Positions 32,101-41,500 of a stretch of 64,000 nucleotides of DNA are shown here, piece by piece; within the stretch, counting starts at the first letter, position 1, and each line of letters begins with the position of its first letter. The position numbers and the translations under genes were made by a program. The stretch lies in contig NW_008705573.1 of the NCBI RefSeq assembly GCF_000186865.1, forward strand, positions 734,983 to 798,982. The letters are read 5' to 3'. The stretch comes from Aureococcus anophagefferens (taxonomy: Eukaryota; Sar; Pelagophyceae; Pelagomonadales; Pelagomonadaceae). The notes below the pieces were generated by a model. It saw nothing but the letters and a program-made list of their open reading frames with translations. It was not told where the DNA came from and did no database searches.

Positions 32101-33135
32101 TTACTGGAGCTCGCGGCGGATGCGCTCGAGGCGGAGCGCGGCCGCGAGGTCGCGGATCTGGCCGTCGACGGCGGCGAGGAGCGCCGCGAGGCGCCGCTTC
32201 GTCGACGTCTCCTCGAGGAGCGCCTGGCGGTCGCCGGCGCGGCCGAACTCGAGCAGCGTCGCCAGCGAGAAGCTGAGGCGCAGCGCGCGCCGCGCGGCCG
32301 GGTAGGACGGCGAGAGGTCGGGCCGCAGCGCGGCGAGCGGCGCCGGCAGCTCGAAGTCGCCCGACGTCCGCGACCGGCGGATCAGCGCCGCCAGGTCGTC
32401 GAGGCTCCGCCAGAGCAGCGTCTCCAGACCCTCGAGCGCGGGGTCCTCCGCCGACGCCGGGACCGCCGGCGCGCGGAACAGGTCGGGCGCCGGCTTCGAC
32501 GCGCCCCGGAGGAACCAGCGGCCGTCGAACTCGAGGGGGTCGTCCCAGGCCGCCAGAGCGCGCGCGTCGAGGCCCCGCTCTTCGTCGTCTCGTAACGGCT
32601 CCAGCGTCTCCGCGAAGCGCACGAGGGGCTTGGCGCCGCCGGCCGCCGCGTCGACGCGCACCCGTTCCGTCGCGTGCGCCAGCACGAAGAGCGAGTCGCC
32701 GCTCTTGAGCGTGTCGAGCACCTGGACGACGCAGCCCACCCTCGACCCCTCGAGCACGTGCACGTACTCGCGGTTTTCGCTGCGCAGCACGACCTCCTCG
32801 AAGAGGTAGCGGAACGCTGGACGGTGCACGTGGATGACCTCCCTCAAGCCGGGGTACACGGCCCAGGGCGCCTCGTGCACGGGCGTGCCCTTGTCCTCCG
32901 CGGCGTCGTCGCCGGCGCGGATGAGGTCGTTGAGCTTCGCGACGGCGCTTTCACGAGATTCCAACGCCTCCGCAGCGGCGCGGCGCCGCCGGAACTCGTC
33001 TTCGGCCTCCTGCTGGTCGAACTCCTTCGGCTCGTCGAGCACGCGCAGGCGCGACAGGGTGGTCCGCGTGATCGGCGGCAGGAATGCATTGCTGGTGGCG
33101 ACGAGACCCAGCGCAACGACGAAACGCGACGCCAT
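32101..33135 (-). CDS. Plastid-targeted Lon N-terminal-domain protein
   Basis: 344 residues from the ATG at 33135; an upstream in-frame Met at 33162 would bury the signal peptide. MASRFVVALGLVATSNAFLPP is a classic secondary-plastid bipartite leader. After a charged helix, about residues 110-165 match the PUA-like Lon substrate-binding domain (REVIHVHRPAFRYLFEEVV, VGCVVQVLDTLKSGDSLFVLAHATERVRV), followed by a helical C terminus. No protease or ATPase domain is present. Stand-alone Lon-N proteins are thought to bind or recruit substrates; the exact role is unknown. It is divergent from the two-TM gene across 133 bp. Confidence 0.75.
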   Translation of the reverse strand: MASRFVVALGLVATSNAFLPPITRTTLSRLRVLDEPKEFDQQEAEDEFRRRRAAAEALESRESAVAKLNDLIRAGDDAAEDKGTPVHEAPWAVYPGLREVIHVHRPAFRYLFEEVVLRSENREYVHVLEGSRVGCVVQVLDTLKSGDSLFVLAHATERVRVDAAAGGAKPLVRFAETLEPLRDDEERGLDARALAAWDDPLEFDGRWFLRGASKPAPDLFRAPAVPASAEDPALEGLETLLWRSLDDLAALIRRSRTSGDFELPAPLAALRPDLSPSYPAARRALRLSFSLATLLEFGRAGDRQALLEETSTKRRLAALLAAVDGQIRDLAAALRLERIRRELQ

Positions 33136-33268
33136 GCTGCTGAGGCAGATGGGCCGAAGCAAGCCTCAACGCTTCAAGCAAACATATTGCGCGCATGTTG
33201 CCTTCAGCTGAGGTTACTCAAACCTTGCACATCAGTATGGACCTCGAAGACACATCTGGTGGGACACC

Positions 33269-34230
33269 ATGGCGGAGTTGGGGGAGTGCTGCATTGAGAT
33301 ATGTTGCGATGCCGCGACGGACCGCCAGAAGCGCGAAGGCACACCTTCTCGCGCGCGGTCCTTCACGGAGGCGCTTCGGATGCTGCCCCAGGGGGAAGCG
33401 AACGAACAGCTCGTATGGATCCAGCAGGACTCGCAGGTGCTGACGGTGCTGAATCACACCTCAGACGAGCGCGGGGACGTCAGCGTCAGCGACGCCTACT
33501 GGAACATCACGAACGTCCCCATGGGCGGCGCCCTCGCGGACGCCGGGGTCGACGCCGCCGTCTACGGCGAAGCGCTCGCCGCCGTGGACAGGCGCGTGCG
33601 TCGCTTCTGGAACTCTGCGGTCCTGGAATGTTGCCTGGTCCTGCTCATCTTCTTCGCGACGGTGCTTCCGTTGGACCTGCTGGGCCTGGGCGAGAAGGTT
33701 TTGCGCGTCCAAAATTTCGTCGTGGCTTCGCTCGTGGCGCTTTGGCTCGGCGTCACGCTCGTGTCGATGGCCTGGAACCGATGCGTCGACGCGCGCATCT
33801 CGTCGGTCCTCAGACGCACGGTCGGCGACAAGATGCCGGGGGTGCGCGTCGAGTACGTCGCGCGCGGACGCTACTGCCTCGCCACGGGCAGGGCAGCACA
33901 AGAGAGCGAAATTCCCAACTTCAAAGGCTCATATCTCGGCCGTTTTCCACTCGTTTTGGCTGATTTTTGGACGAGCGATCATCTCTCGGAACGGTCTCGA
34001 AGCGTGGATGTGTTTTTCGTAACGCGCGCGCGCGGAACACTCACGTTGAAGCGACGTCGAATCACTCTTGTGCTGCCCAGGCCACGGGCGCGAGGTTCCT
34101 CCGCTTCACGGTCGAGGCCGGCGCGCCGGCGGCCAGCGTCGCCGCCGCGGACCAGATGGAGCGGGGCGGCGCGGGCGTCGACCCGCCGGGGTTGAAGCCC
34201 CTGGAGACGACTTCCACGCCGGTCGTGTGA
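33269..34230 (+). CDS. Two-transmembrane hypothetical protein
   Basis: Exons 33269-33880 and 34081-34230 (introner B5 between) give 253 residues. Two hydrophobic helices (about 122-145, LECCLVLLIFFATVLPLDLLGL; 155-177, FVVASLVALWLGVTLVSMAW) form a hairpin. The first ~115 residues are soluble, and a Cys-containing tail follows. Splicing yields ...GRYCLATGARFLRFTVEAG..., so the short last exon is well supported. No family is recognised. Confidence 0.65.
33889..34080 (-). mobile_element. Introner element family B, copy B5 (antisense to host gene)
   Basis: This 192-bp element is inverted relative to the other B copies. The duplication GCCACGGG lies at 33881-33888 and 34081-34088 (a ninth base also matches). 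The host-strand intron 33881-34080 has donor GC and acceptor CTGCCCAG, phase 0. Confidence 0.93.
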
Positions 34231-34508
34231 CGCGCCCCCGGCAGCGAGGCGCGTCGAAGGTCCGACCCTCAGGGTTTGTTGCTTTTCCGAAAAGGGCGGG
34301 TCCGCCGGCGGGCGGCCGCCGCGCCTGCGTCTTCCGCGCGCCCCGGGTGTGCAGGCTGGCCTTAAGACCCCTCGAGTACGCCTCCAGCTTCTACGACATC
34401 GGCCGGGCCCGGCCGAGCGCGACCGAGCGCGACGAGCTCGCCGTGGCTTCGGTCGTGTACCATAGCGATGAACGCTCTCTTTCCCTCCACGGCACTAGTC
34501 GGCCATTC

Positions 34509-35525
34509 TTATCGCGTCGAGTAGCCGAGGACCGTGGACTTCGTGCGGAGCAGGTCCGCGTCGAGGACGACGCCCGCGCGGCGGAGGAGCGGCTCCGCCG
34601 CGCGCACGGAGAGCATGTACCACCGCAACAGCAGCTCGTTCTTCGCCTCGTTGGACAGGTCCGGCTCGAGCCCGCCCGCGGCGGCGACGTGGGCGAGGCA
34701 CGCGCCCACGGACACGCTCAAATTCAGCGACTCCGCGAGCCCCCGCATGGGCAGGTGCACGCGCACGTCCGCGCGGGCCCGCAGGTCCTCGGAGATGCCC
34801 GTCTCCTCGTTGCCGAAGACGAGGGCGTAGGGCTCGGCCGCCCAGTCGACGTCGCCGATCGGCCGAGACCCCGGCCCCAGATCCGTCGCCGCGACCTTGT
34901 AGCCCGCCGCGTGGAGAGCGTCCACGAGGTCGCCCGGCGCGTCGTGCTCGCGCAGCGTCAGCCACTTCTGGGCGCCCATGGCCGCGTGCATCTTGCGGTG
35001 CCGCGTCCGGTGCTGGGCGGTGGCGCCGGAGTCGACGCCGCGCGCCCTGGCGCGCTCGACGCGCGCCTCGAGCGTGTCCTTGACGACGTCGACGTCCTGG
35101 ACGCCGAAGGCGTCGATGGTCCGCAGGCAGGCCCAGGCGTTCGCCGGGTTCGACGGCCGCTCGAAGGCGACGCGGAGGTGCGCCGTCCGTTGGCCCGCGA
35201 CCTTCACGAACGCCGCCTTCCGCTCCGGGGACACGTAGGGCGCGAGCGCCCGGACGCCCGCGGCGACCTGCGCCGCGCTCGCCGACGCCGACACGAGCGC
35301 GAAGCCGACGTCGTCCTCGCCGGTTTTGTCGTCGAAGGGCTCCTCGCCGTACTCCCATTGCTCCGCGATGAGCGGCGCCTGCGCCTCGCGCACGCGCCGC
35401 TCCTCGTCGCTGGCGCCGACGCGCTGCCGGCCGAGCGTGACGGCGCGACGAGGGGAGCAAAGACGTCGAGATGCGCGGAGTGCGGCCACGTGCGCGGCCA
35501 CGAACATCATGGCGTACAGCTTCAT
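34509..35525 (-). CDS. SpoU/TrmH-family RNA 2'-O-methyltransferase
   Basis: 338 residues. The three SPOUT motifs are clear: motif 1 NPANAWACLRTIDAFGVQDV (about 130-150), motif 2 ALVFGNEETGIS (about 242-253) and motif 3 LPMRGLAESLNLSVSVGACL (about 265-285). The fold is the trefoil-knot SAM-dependent methyltransferase. TrmH relatives methylate G18 of tRNA and others methylate rRNA, so the exact target is open. The N terminus (MKLYAMMFVAAHVAALRASRR) is hydrophobic then basic and may target an organelle. It is divergent from the SPFH gene. Confidence 0.82.
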   Translation of the reverse strand: MKLYAMMFVAAHVAALRASRRLCSPRRAVTLGRQRVGASDEERRVREAQAPLIAEQWEYGEEPFDDKTGEDDVGFALVSASASAAQVAAGVRALAPYVSPERKAAFVKVAGQRTAHLRVAFERPSNPANAWACLRTIDAFGVQDVDVVKDTLEARVERARARGVDSGATAQHRTRHRKMHAAMGAQKWLTLREHDAPGDLVDALHAAGYKVAATDLGPGSRPIGDVDWAAEPYALVFGNEETGISEDLRARADVRVHLPMRGLAESLNLSVSVGACLAHVAAAGGLEPDLSNEAKNELLLRWYMLSVRAAEPLLRRAGVVLDADLLRTKSTVLGYSTR

Positions 35526-35683
35526 GCCCTCCTCGCTCGAGCGTCAACTTGACCTTCAATGCCATGGGCAACTTGCAAGCGAGAGGCTTCCGAGATCATT
35601 CCAAGGCGGCAGCCCAGCATGGTCCCAAAGCACACGCAAGGAGAGGACCCAAGCACACGAGCAAGCAGTGCCCGCACGGACCG

Positions 35684-37736
35684 ATGCATGCGCCCAACGA
35701 AAAGATAACGATAAATGACGAGTCCGCGCCCGTCGAGGGCGAGCCGTCGCCGCCCGTCGAGCCGCGCTCTTCGCCGCCGCACGCCACCAGCTTCCGTGGT
35801 CGTGTGCGCGCCTTCTGCCTGGTCTCGTTCGTCGCCTGGCTGGTGGCGGTCGCGGCCACCTGGTGCGGCGTCGGCGTCGCCTTCCTGCAGCCCAACGAGC
35901 AGCTGGTGCTCCGGGGCCTCTCGGCCGTCACCGTGCGCAACGGTCCGGGCGCCGTGGTCTACGCGCCGCTGATCAACACCGCCAGGAAGCGGCGGGGCAC
36001 CAAGCTCGACGAGCTGCAGTACATGGTCGTCAAGAACGAGCTGACCGGCCTCGAGTTCGCCGTCGGCGGGCCGCAGCTCTACTTTCTCGGCGCGCACGAA
36101 GTGGCGGACTGGGAACCGCGGCGCAAGATCGTGCTCGAGAAGCACGAGTACGTGCGGCTGCTCGACGCCACGAGCGGGCAGCAGCGCCTGATCAAGGGGC
36201 CGGCCAAGGTCGTGCCCGAGCCCTTCGAGTCGATGGTCGACGGCGACGAGCCCTCCAAGGCCACGAAGCTGTCCAAAAGGCAGTACGTGCGGGTCACCGA
36301 GACGCTCACCGGCGCGCGGCGCGTCGTCTCGGGGCCGACGCTCTTCTTCCCCGACGCGTACGAGACCGTCGGCCGCGTCGACGAGGCGATCGAGCTGTCG
36401 AAGCGGCAGTACGTGGAGGTCACCGAGACGCTGACGGGCGCGCAGCGCGTCGTCTCGGGGCCGACGCTCTTCTTCCCCGACGCGTACGACGCCGTCGGCG
36501 ACGTCCCGCGAGGCGTTCGAGGTGCGGAAGCACCAGTACCTCAAGCTGCTCGACCAGACGACGGGCGCGCTGCGCGTCGAGCGCGGCGAGAAGAACGTCT
36601 TCCCGCGCGCGCACGAGGCGGCGGCCGAGGGCGGCGTGCAGGACGCGGTCAACGTGGACGACGAGACGGCGGTGCTGGTCCTCGACCGCGCGACGGGGCA
36701 GCAGCGGCTCGTCGAGGCGCGGGGGCTCTTCTTCCCCGCGGCGCTCGAGACGATCGTCGAGGTGCGCACGCTCGTGCGCGTCGCGCCGCACGAGGTCGCC
36801 ATCGTGCGCGACAACGCGGGCGCGTACAGCTTCCACTCGGGCAACGGCACGGGCAGCGGCCGGGGCACGGCCTTCTTCCTGCCGCCGCACTGCGAGCTCG
36901 TCACGATGCACTGGTCGAGCGGCACGAGCGCGGAGGACGCCGAGTCGAACGTCGTGCGCAACGCCAAGGCGGTCAAGTACAAGGTGCCCGTCACCAAGGT
37001 CGACCTGCGGTCGCAGTACGCGTTCTTCGAGTACAAGGTCCGCACGAGCGACAACGTCGAGCTGCTGCTCGAGGGCACGATCTTCTGGCAGGTCGTCGAC
37101 GTGCCGCGCATGATCGAGCGGACGGGCGACCCCAAGGGCGACGTCTGGTACCACGCGCGGTCCTCGCTGATCCAGGCGGTCTCGGCCGTGACGCTCGAGC
37201 AGTTCATGGCGAGCTTCAACGCCATCGTCTCGCGCGTGGCGGCGACCGACGCCGCGTTCTACGAGCAGCGCGGGGTGCGGCTCCACGGGCTCGAGGTCGT
37301 GCGCTACGAGTGCGCCGACGGCAAGACGGCGGGCGTGCTGCAGGAGATCATCCAGGAGACGACGAACCGCATCAACCGGCTCCAGAAGCAGAAGAGCGAG
37401 AACGAGGTCGAGGCCGAGCGGCTCTCGTCGCAGATCGACATCGAGCGGCAGCGCACGCAGCTCATCGAGGCGCAGACGGCCAACCAGAAGCTCCAGGCGG
37501 CGGTCGCGGGCGAGAGCGAGGGCACGCGGCTCGCGCAGAACTCGCTCGCCTTCCTCGAGCTGCTCAACGGCTCGGTGCCCGACGCGGCGACGCGGCTGCA
37601 GCTGCTCCGCTTCTTCAGCGAGCAGCACACCCTCGTCACGCAGACCGCGCACCTCGCCGGCGGCAACGCGACGCTCTTCCTCACGCCGGAGAACTTCCAG
37701 CTCCGCATGCAGGTGCCGGGGGCGAGCGAGGACTAG
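35684..37736 (+). CDS. Membrane-anchored SPFH/vault-repeat-like protein
   Basis: About 683 residues after correcting one apparent extra base near 36507-36520, where conserved repeats continue in another frame. A cytosolic, Pro-rich N terminus leads to one membrane helix (about 38-62). Next come at least four ~45-residue beta repeats (KHEYVRLLDATSGQQRLIKGP; KRQYVRVTETLTGARRVVSGP; KRQYVEVTETLTGAQRVVSGP; KHQYLKLLDQTTGALRVERG), whose pattern recalls major vault protein repeats. A band-7/SPFH-like domain and a coiled coil (INRLQKQKSENEVEAERLSS) follow. Vault particles have the same repeat-shoulder-coil order but no membrane anchor. The start is the nearest upstream in-frame ATG. Role unknown. Confidence 0.65.
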
Positions 37737-37748
37737 CGGGGCGGTATG

Positions 37749-37782
<34 letters not shown>

Positions 37783-38021
37783 TCTGCCGCCGCCGCCGCC
37801 GTCGTCGTCGTCCCGCGCGCGTGGAAATTATACCCATTGCGTACATTGCCTTCACCAAAACGAGTTGACGCGTGTTGCAGCAAACTTGCCGCGCTCCGTC
37901 GACGAGGTGGCTGTCGCGAAGCCGACAGACGCCGCTCTCGCATCACGCCCGACAGCCGTCGGGATCGCCATCCGCGTGCGTTTCACGCCCGACAGCCGTC
38001 CGGCCCGTGATTTCTCTCACC
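37737..38021 (+). repeat. Simple repeats and a spaced direct repeat upstream of small gene
   Basis: A CCG/GTC trinucleotide tract occupies about 37748-37817. An 18-bp direct repeat (TCACGCCCGACAGCCGTC) occurs at 37943-37960 and 37983-38000, exactly 40 bp apart, just ahead of the next start codon. It could be a paired binding site or a local duplication. Confidence 0.6.
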
Positions 38022-38396
38022 ATGGCCGGCTGCTGCCCGTACGCTGCCTGCACCTACGCGGCGCCGATCGTCCTGGCGGCGCCATCGCTCCTCGCGAAGT
38101 TTCGGTCGTCGCCGCCGGCGACGCAGGCGATCTCGCTCGCCCTGCTGCCCTTCGTCTTCGCCGCCCTCGCGTCGTCGGCGGGCGTCGACGTCGCGGGCTT
38201 TGCGAAATGCGTCGCGAATTGCTCGCAGACGCGCAACACGGTCGTGACCGGCGCGCTCTTCTACGGCGCGTTCATCTACAAGTTCGCGACGGCCGCGCCG
38301 CCGCCGGCCGACGCCAAGGCCGCGCCGGCGTCGTGCCCCTTCTCCGGCGCCAAGACGGCGCCCGGCGCGACGTGCCCGGCGACGGGCGCCAAGTAG
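38022..38396 (+). CDS. Small membrane protein
   Basis: 124 residues starting MAGCCPYAACTYAAPIVLAA. Two or three hydrophobic segments (about 10-25, 35-55, 80-92) are separated by Cys-containing loops (FAKCVANCSQ). The tail is Ala/Pro/Cys-rich (CPFSGAKTAPGATCPATGAK). The reading frame is clean and starts in good context (ACCATGG). No family is recognised. It is convergent with the SET chimera, 118 bp apart. Confidence 0.6.
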   Translation: MAGCCPYAACTYAAPIVLAAPSLLAKFRSSPPATQAISLALLPFVFAALASSAGVDVAGFAKCVANCSQTRNTVVTGALFYGAFIYKFATAAPPPADAKAAPASCPFSGAKTAPGATCPATGAK

Positions 38397-38514
38397 CCGG
38401 TAATCCTTTCGAGCACGTACGAGTAAAAGCCGCCGCGGGCTATGTTACACGCGCGCGAGCGCGCGCGTCGCACGGCCCAGCCCGCGAGCGGAAGAAAGTT
38501 CTCGAGAAGAATGT

Positions 38515-41500
38515 TTACGGCCCGAGGATCATCCCGAAGAAGTGCTCCGCGACCTCGGGCCGCGAGCGGACGCGGCGGCCGTCGTCGTGGAAGTAGTAGT
38601 AGTCGTACTTCTTGGCGGAGCGGCTGCCGATGCGGCGGCGCGTCGCGCGGACCGTGACCTCGGCGTCGGCCCGGGCGACCGTGGCCGCGTCGACGCCCTT
38701 GCCGCGGAGCCACTGGACGAGCCGCGCCTTGCAGTCGTCGCAGCCGCGGCGCGTCTCCGCCGAGTCGTCGTAGACCGGCGGGGCGCGGCTCGGGCGGGGG
38801 TCTACGACTCGCGCGGGCGGCGGCGACGGCCGGCGCGGCGGGTGCTTCCGCGGGAGGTGCTGCGGCCCCTCGGCCTCGAGCTCCTCGTAGATGAGCTCCC
38901 GCGGCGGCGGCCGCGGCCGCTTCGACCGCCGCGTCTCGCCGAAGCGGAGCCGGAGCGCGTGGAGCTGGTCCCGGGGCACGGTGCGCTCCTCGAGGGACGC
39001 CGCGTCCGCGGCCCAGTCGCGGTGCGCGTCCAGCAGCTCCGCGAAGCGCGTCAGGCGCTCCTCGACGCGCGACAGCACGCGCTCGAAGTCCCAGTACGCG
39101 TCGCCGTAGTCGACGGAGACGACGTCGCCGGCCGCGATGGGCCGCGCGGCGACGACGACCGTCGCCGCGCCCCGCTCGAGGAACGCGACGTTCGGCGCGC
39201 CGCCGCCGCGCCGCTTCGGCCCCCGCGCGTCGTTGATGAAGCACGCCGGGTTCCGGAGCTCGTCGACGAACGGCAGGAGCACGGTCTCGTCCTCCTCGCG
39301 GTAGATGAGCCACCGCCAGTAGCCCACCTGCTCCAGGGGCCCGAGGTCGCAGGCCGTCGCGAGCGTCGCCGCGGGTCCGACGACGCCGCCGTAGGGCGCC
39401 TCCGCGCCCGCGGGAAGGTCCTCCGTCGCGACGACGGCGAGCTGGCCGTGGAGCGGCGACTCGGCGTCGTCGACGACGTACGTCGCGATGGCGAGGCGCG
39501 GCCGCGGCTCCGCGAGGCCGTCGGCCGCGCGGCGCGCGTGGTCGACGACCGCGTAGCCGTCGACGTCGTAGATCAACGGCGCCGCGGCCGCGGCGGGCCA
39601 GGGCGCGGGCCGCCGCGGCCGCGGCGGCGCGGGCCGGAAGCGGTCGCGGCAGCGCGCGGCGGCCGCGGCGACGTCGCGGAGCGCCCGCCGGTCGAAGCGC
39701 ACGGCGCCCTGGTCGTCGACGCCGTCGACGGCGGCCTCGAGCGCCTCGCGGAGCGCCGCGACGGCCGCGACGACGCGCGCGTTGAAGGGGAACTGCGCCG
39801 CGGCGTCGCCGGCCGTCAGCGCGTCGTGCGCGTCGCGCGCCGCGCGGCGAAAAACGAACGCGTCGGCGACGACGGCCGCCGCGTCGCGCGGGAACGCGGG
39901 CAGGAGGTCGTGCGTCGGCCGCGCCAGCGCCGCGACGCGCTCGTCGTCGCTCGGGACGTCGCCGCCGCCCGAGAGGTCGAGGAAGAGCGCGAGGCACCGC
40001 TTCGACCCGTAGCCGTGCGCGACGTCGACGGCGTCCAAGCCGTCGACGAGCTCGTCGTCCTCGAGCTTCGCGCCGCGCTGGAGGAGCACGCGCGCGTTCT
40101 CCGCGCGGTCGTGCGCCGCGGCGGCGTGCAGGGGCCGCCAGCCGTCGACGGACGCGGCGCGCGGGTCCGCGGCGCACGCGTCGATTAAAAGCGCCACGAG
40201 CGCCGCGGCGCCGGCCTTCGCCGCGAGCTGGGTCAGCACCTCGGACGCGGCGGGCAGCAGCGCGTCGCCCAGCGCCTCGGCGAGCGCCTCGACCTTGGCG
40301 CCGTCGCGCGCCGCGGCGAAGGTCCGCGCGCCCGCGACCGCGCGCAGCGCCGCGCGGCCGCGGCCCGCGCGGCCGCCGTCGTCGGCGCCGAGCGCGCGCG
40401 CCGCCCAGGCCTCGACGGGCTCCGCGTCCTCCTCCTCGGGGGAGACGCCGTCGTCGTCATCGTCGTCGCGGCCGCGCTTCCGGCCGGCCGCGGGCGTCGC
40501 CTCCGCCGCGGCGGCGGCCGGCGGCGGCGTGGCGAAGCGCCGCGCGCGCGGCGCGCCGAGCACGGAGCTCCGCGCGAGGGACGGCGGCGGCGCGGCGCCG
40601 CTTCCCGACCCATACTTTCGGCGCGCGAGGCACGCCTCGGCGGCCCGGTCCAGCAGGTCCTCGCGGCGCGGGCCCGGCTCCGCGAGGGCCGCCGCGAACT
40701 CGGCGGCGCCGAGGCCCCGGGACGCGAGGAACGCCTCGAGCTTCGGCCGCCAGTAGCACCGCCAGGCGCCTTCGATCTTGCCGTCCGGGCGACCGGGCAC
40801 CTTCAGCGAGATCTCCGCCCAGCGGTTCCCGCGGAGGCTGTGCTCGACGATGACCGTCCGCACCTCCGGGATAGTCCAGGGTCCCTTCTTCGCCGCCGGA
40901 TCGACGTGCGCGTGCCACCGGTACCTCAACTGCTTGGCCGTCCGCGCGGTGCTCATGTGCTTGGCGACGGTCTCCCAGTTGCCCACGTCCAGCGTCCGTT
41001 TTGTGCTTCCGTCCAGATGCCCGAACTCCGCGACCTTCGCCGCGAGCTCCGCGTCCTCGGCCGCGGTCCACGCCGGCGCGCCGTCGGCGCTCTCCGCCGT
41101 CGCCTCGCTCGTTTCGCGGACGACGGCGCCGGGCGCCGCGGGCGGCCGCCGCTCCGGGTGCGTCGGCGCGCCCGGCGGCCGCGGGCCCCCGAACTTGCAC
41201 GACTTGCCGTGATGCACCGCCGCCGGCGCGTGGGTGAAGGTCCGCGGGCAGCCCGCGGGGCAGGGGTAGACGCGGTTGCGGTCGCGGGGGCCAAGGCTCA
41301 CGGACGGCTTCGACCGGAACAGCTCCGCCAGCGAGCCCGGCGCGTCTTCGGCGCTCTCCGCCGTCGCCTCGCTCGTTTCGCGGACGACGGCGCCGGGCGC
41401 CGCGGCCTCGTCGCCGGGGCGCCGCGCCTCGTAGCCGGCCCCGCCGCCGCTGGGCCGGTGGCCGCTCGAGAGCATCAGCGAGAGCACGCTCATGGAGAGG

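Noticed and set aside
35684..37736. Bacterial contamination origin for the SPFH gene
   Set aside because: It is flanked by ordinary algal genes in the same compact divergent arrangement, its base composition matches, and no contig break is visible.
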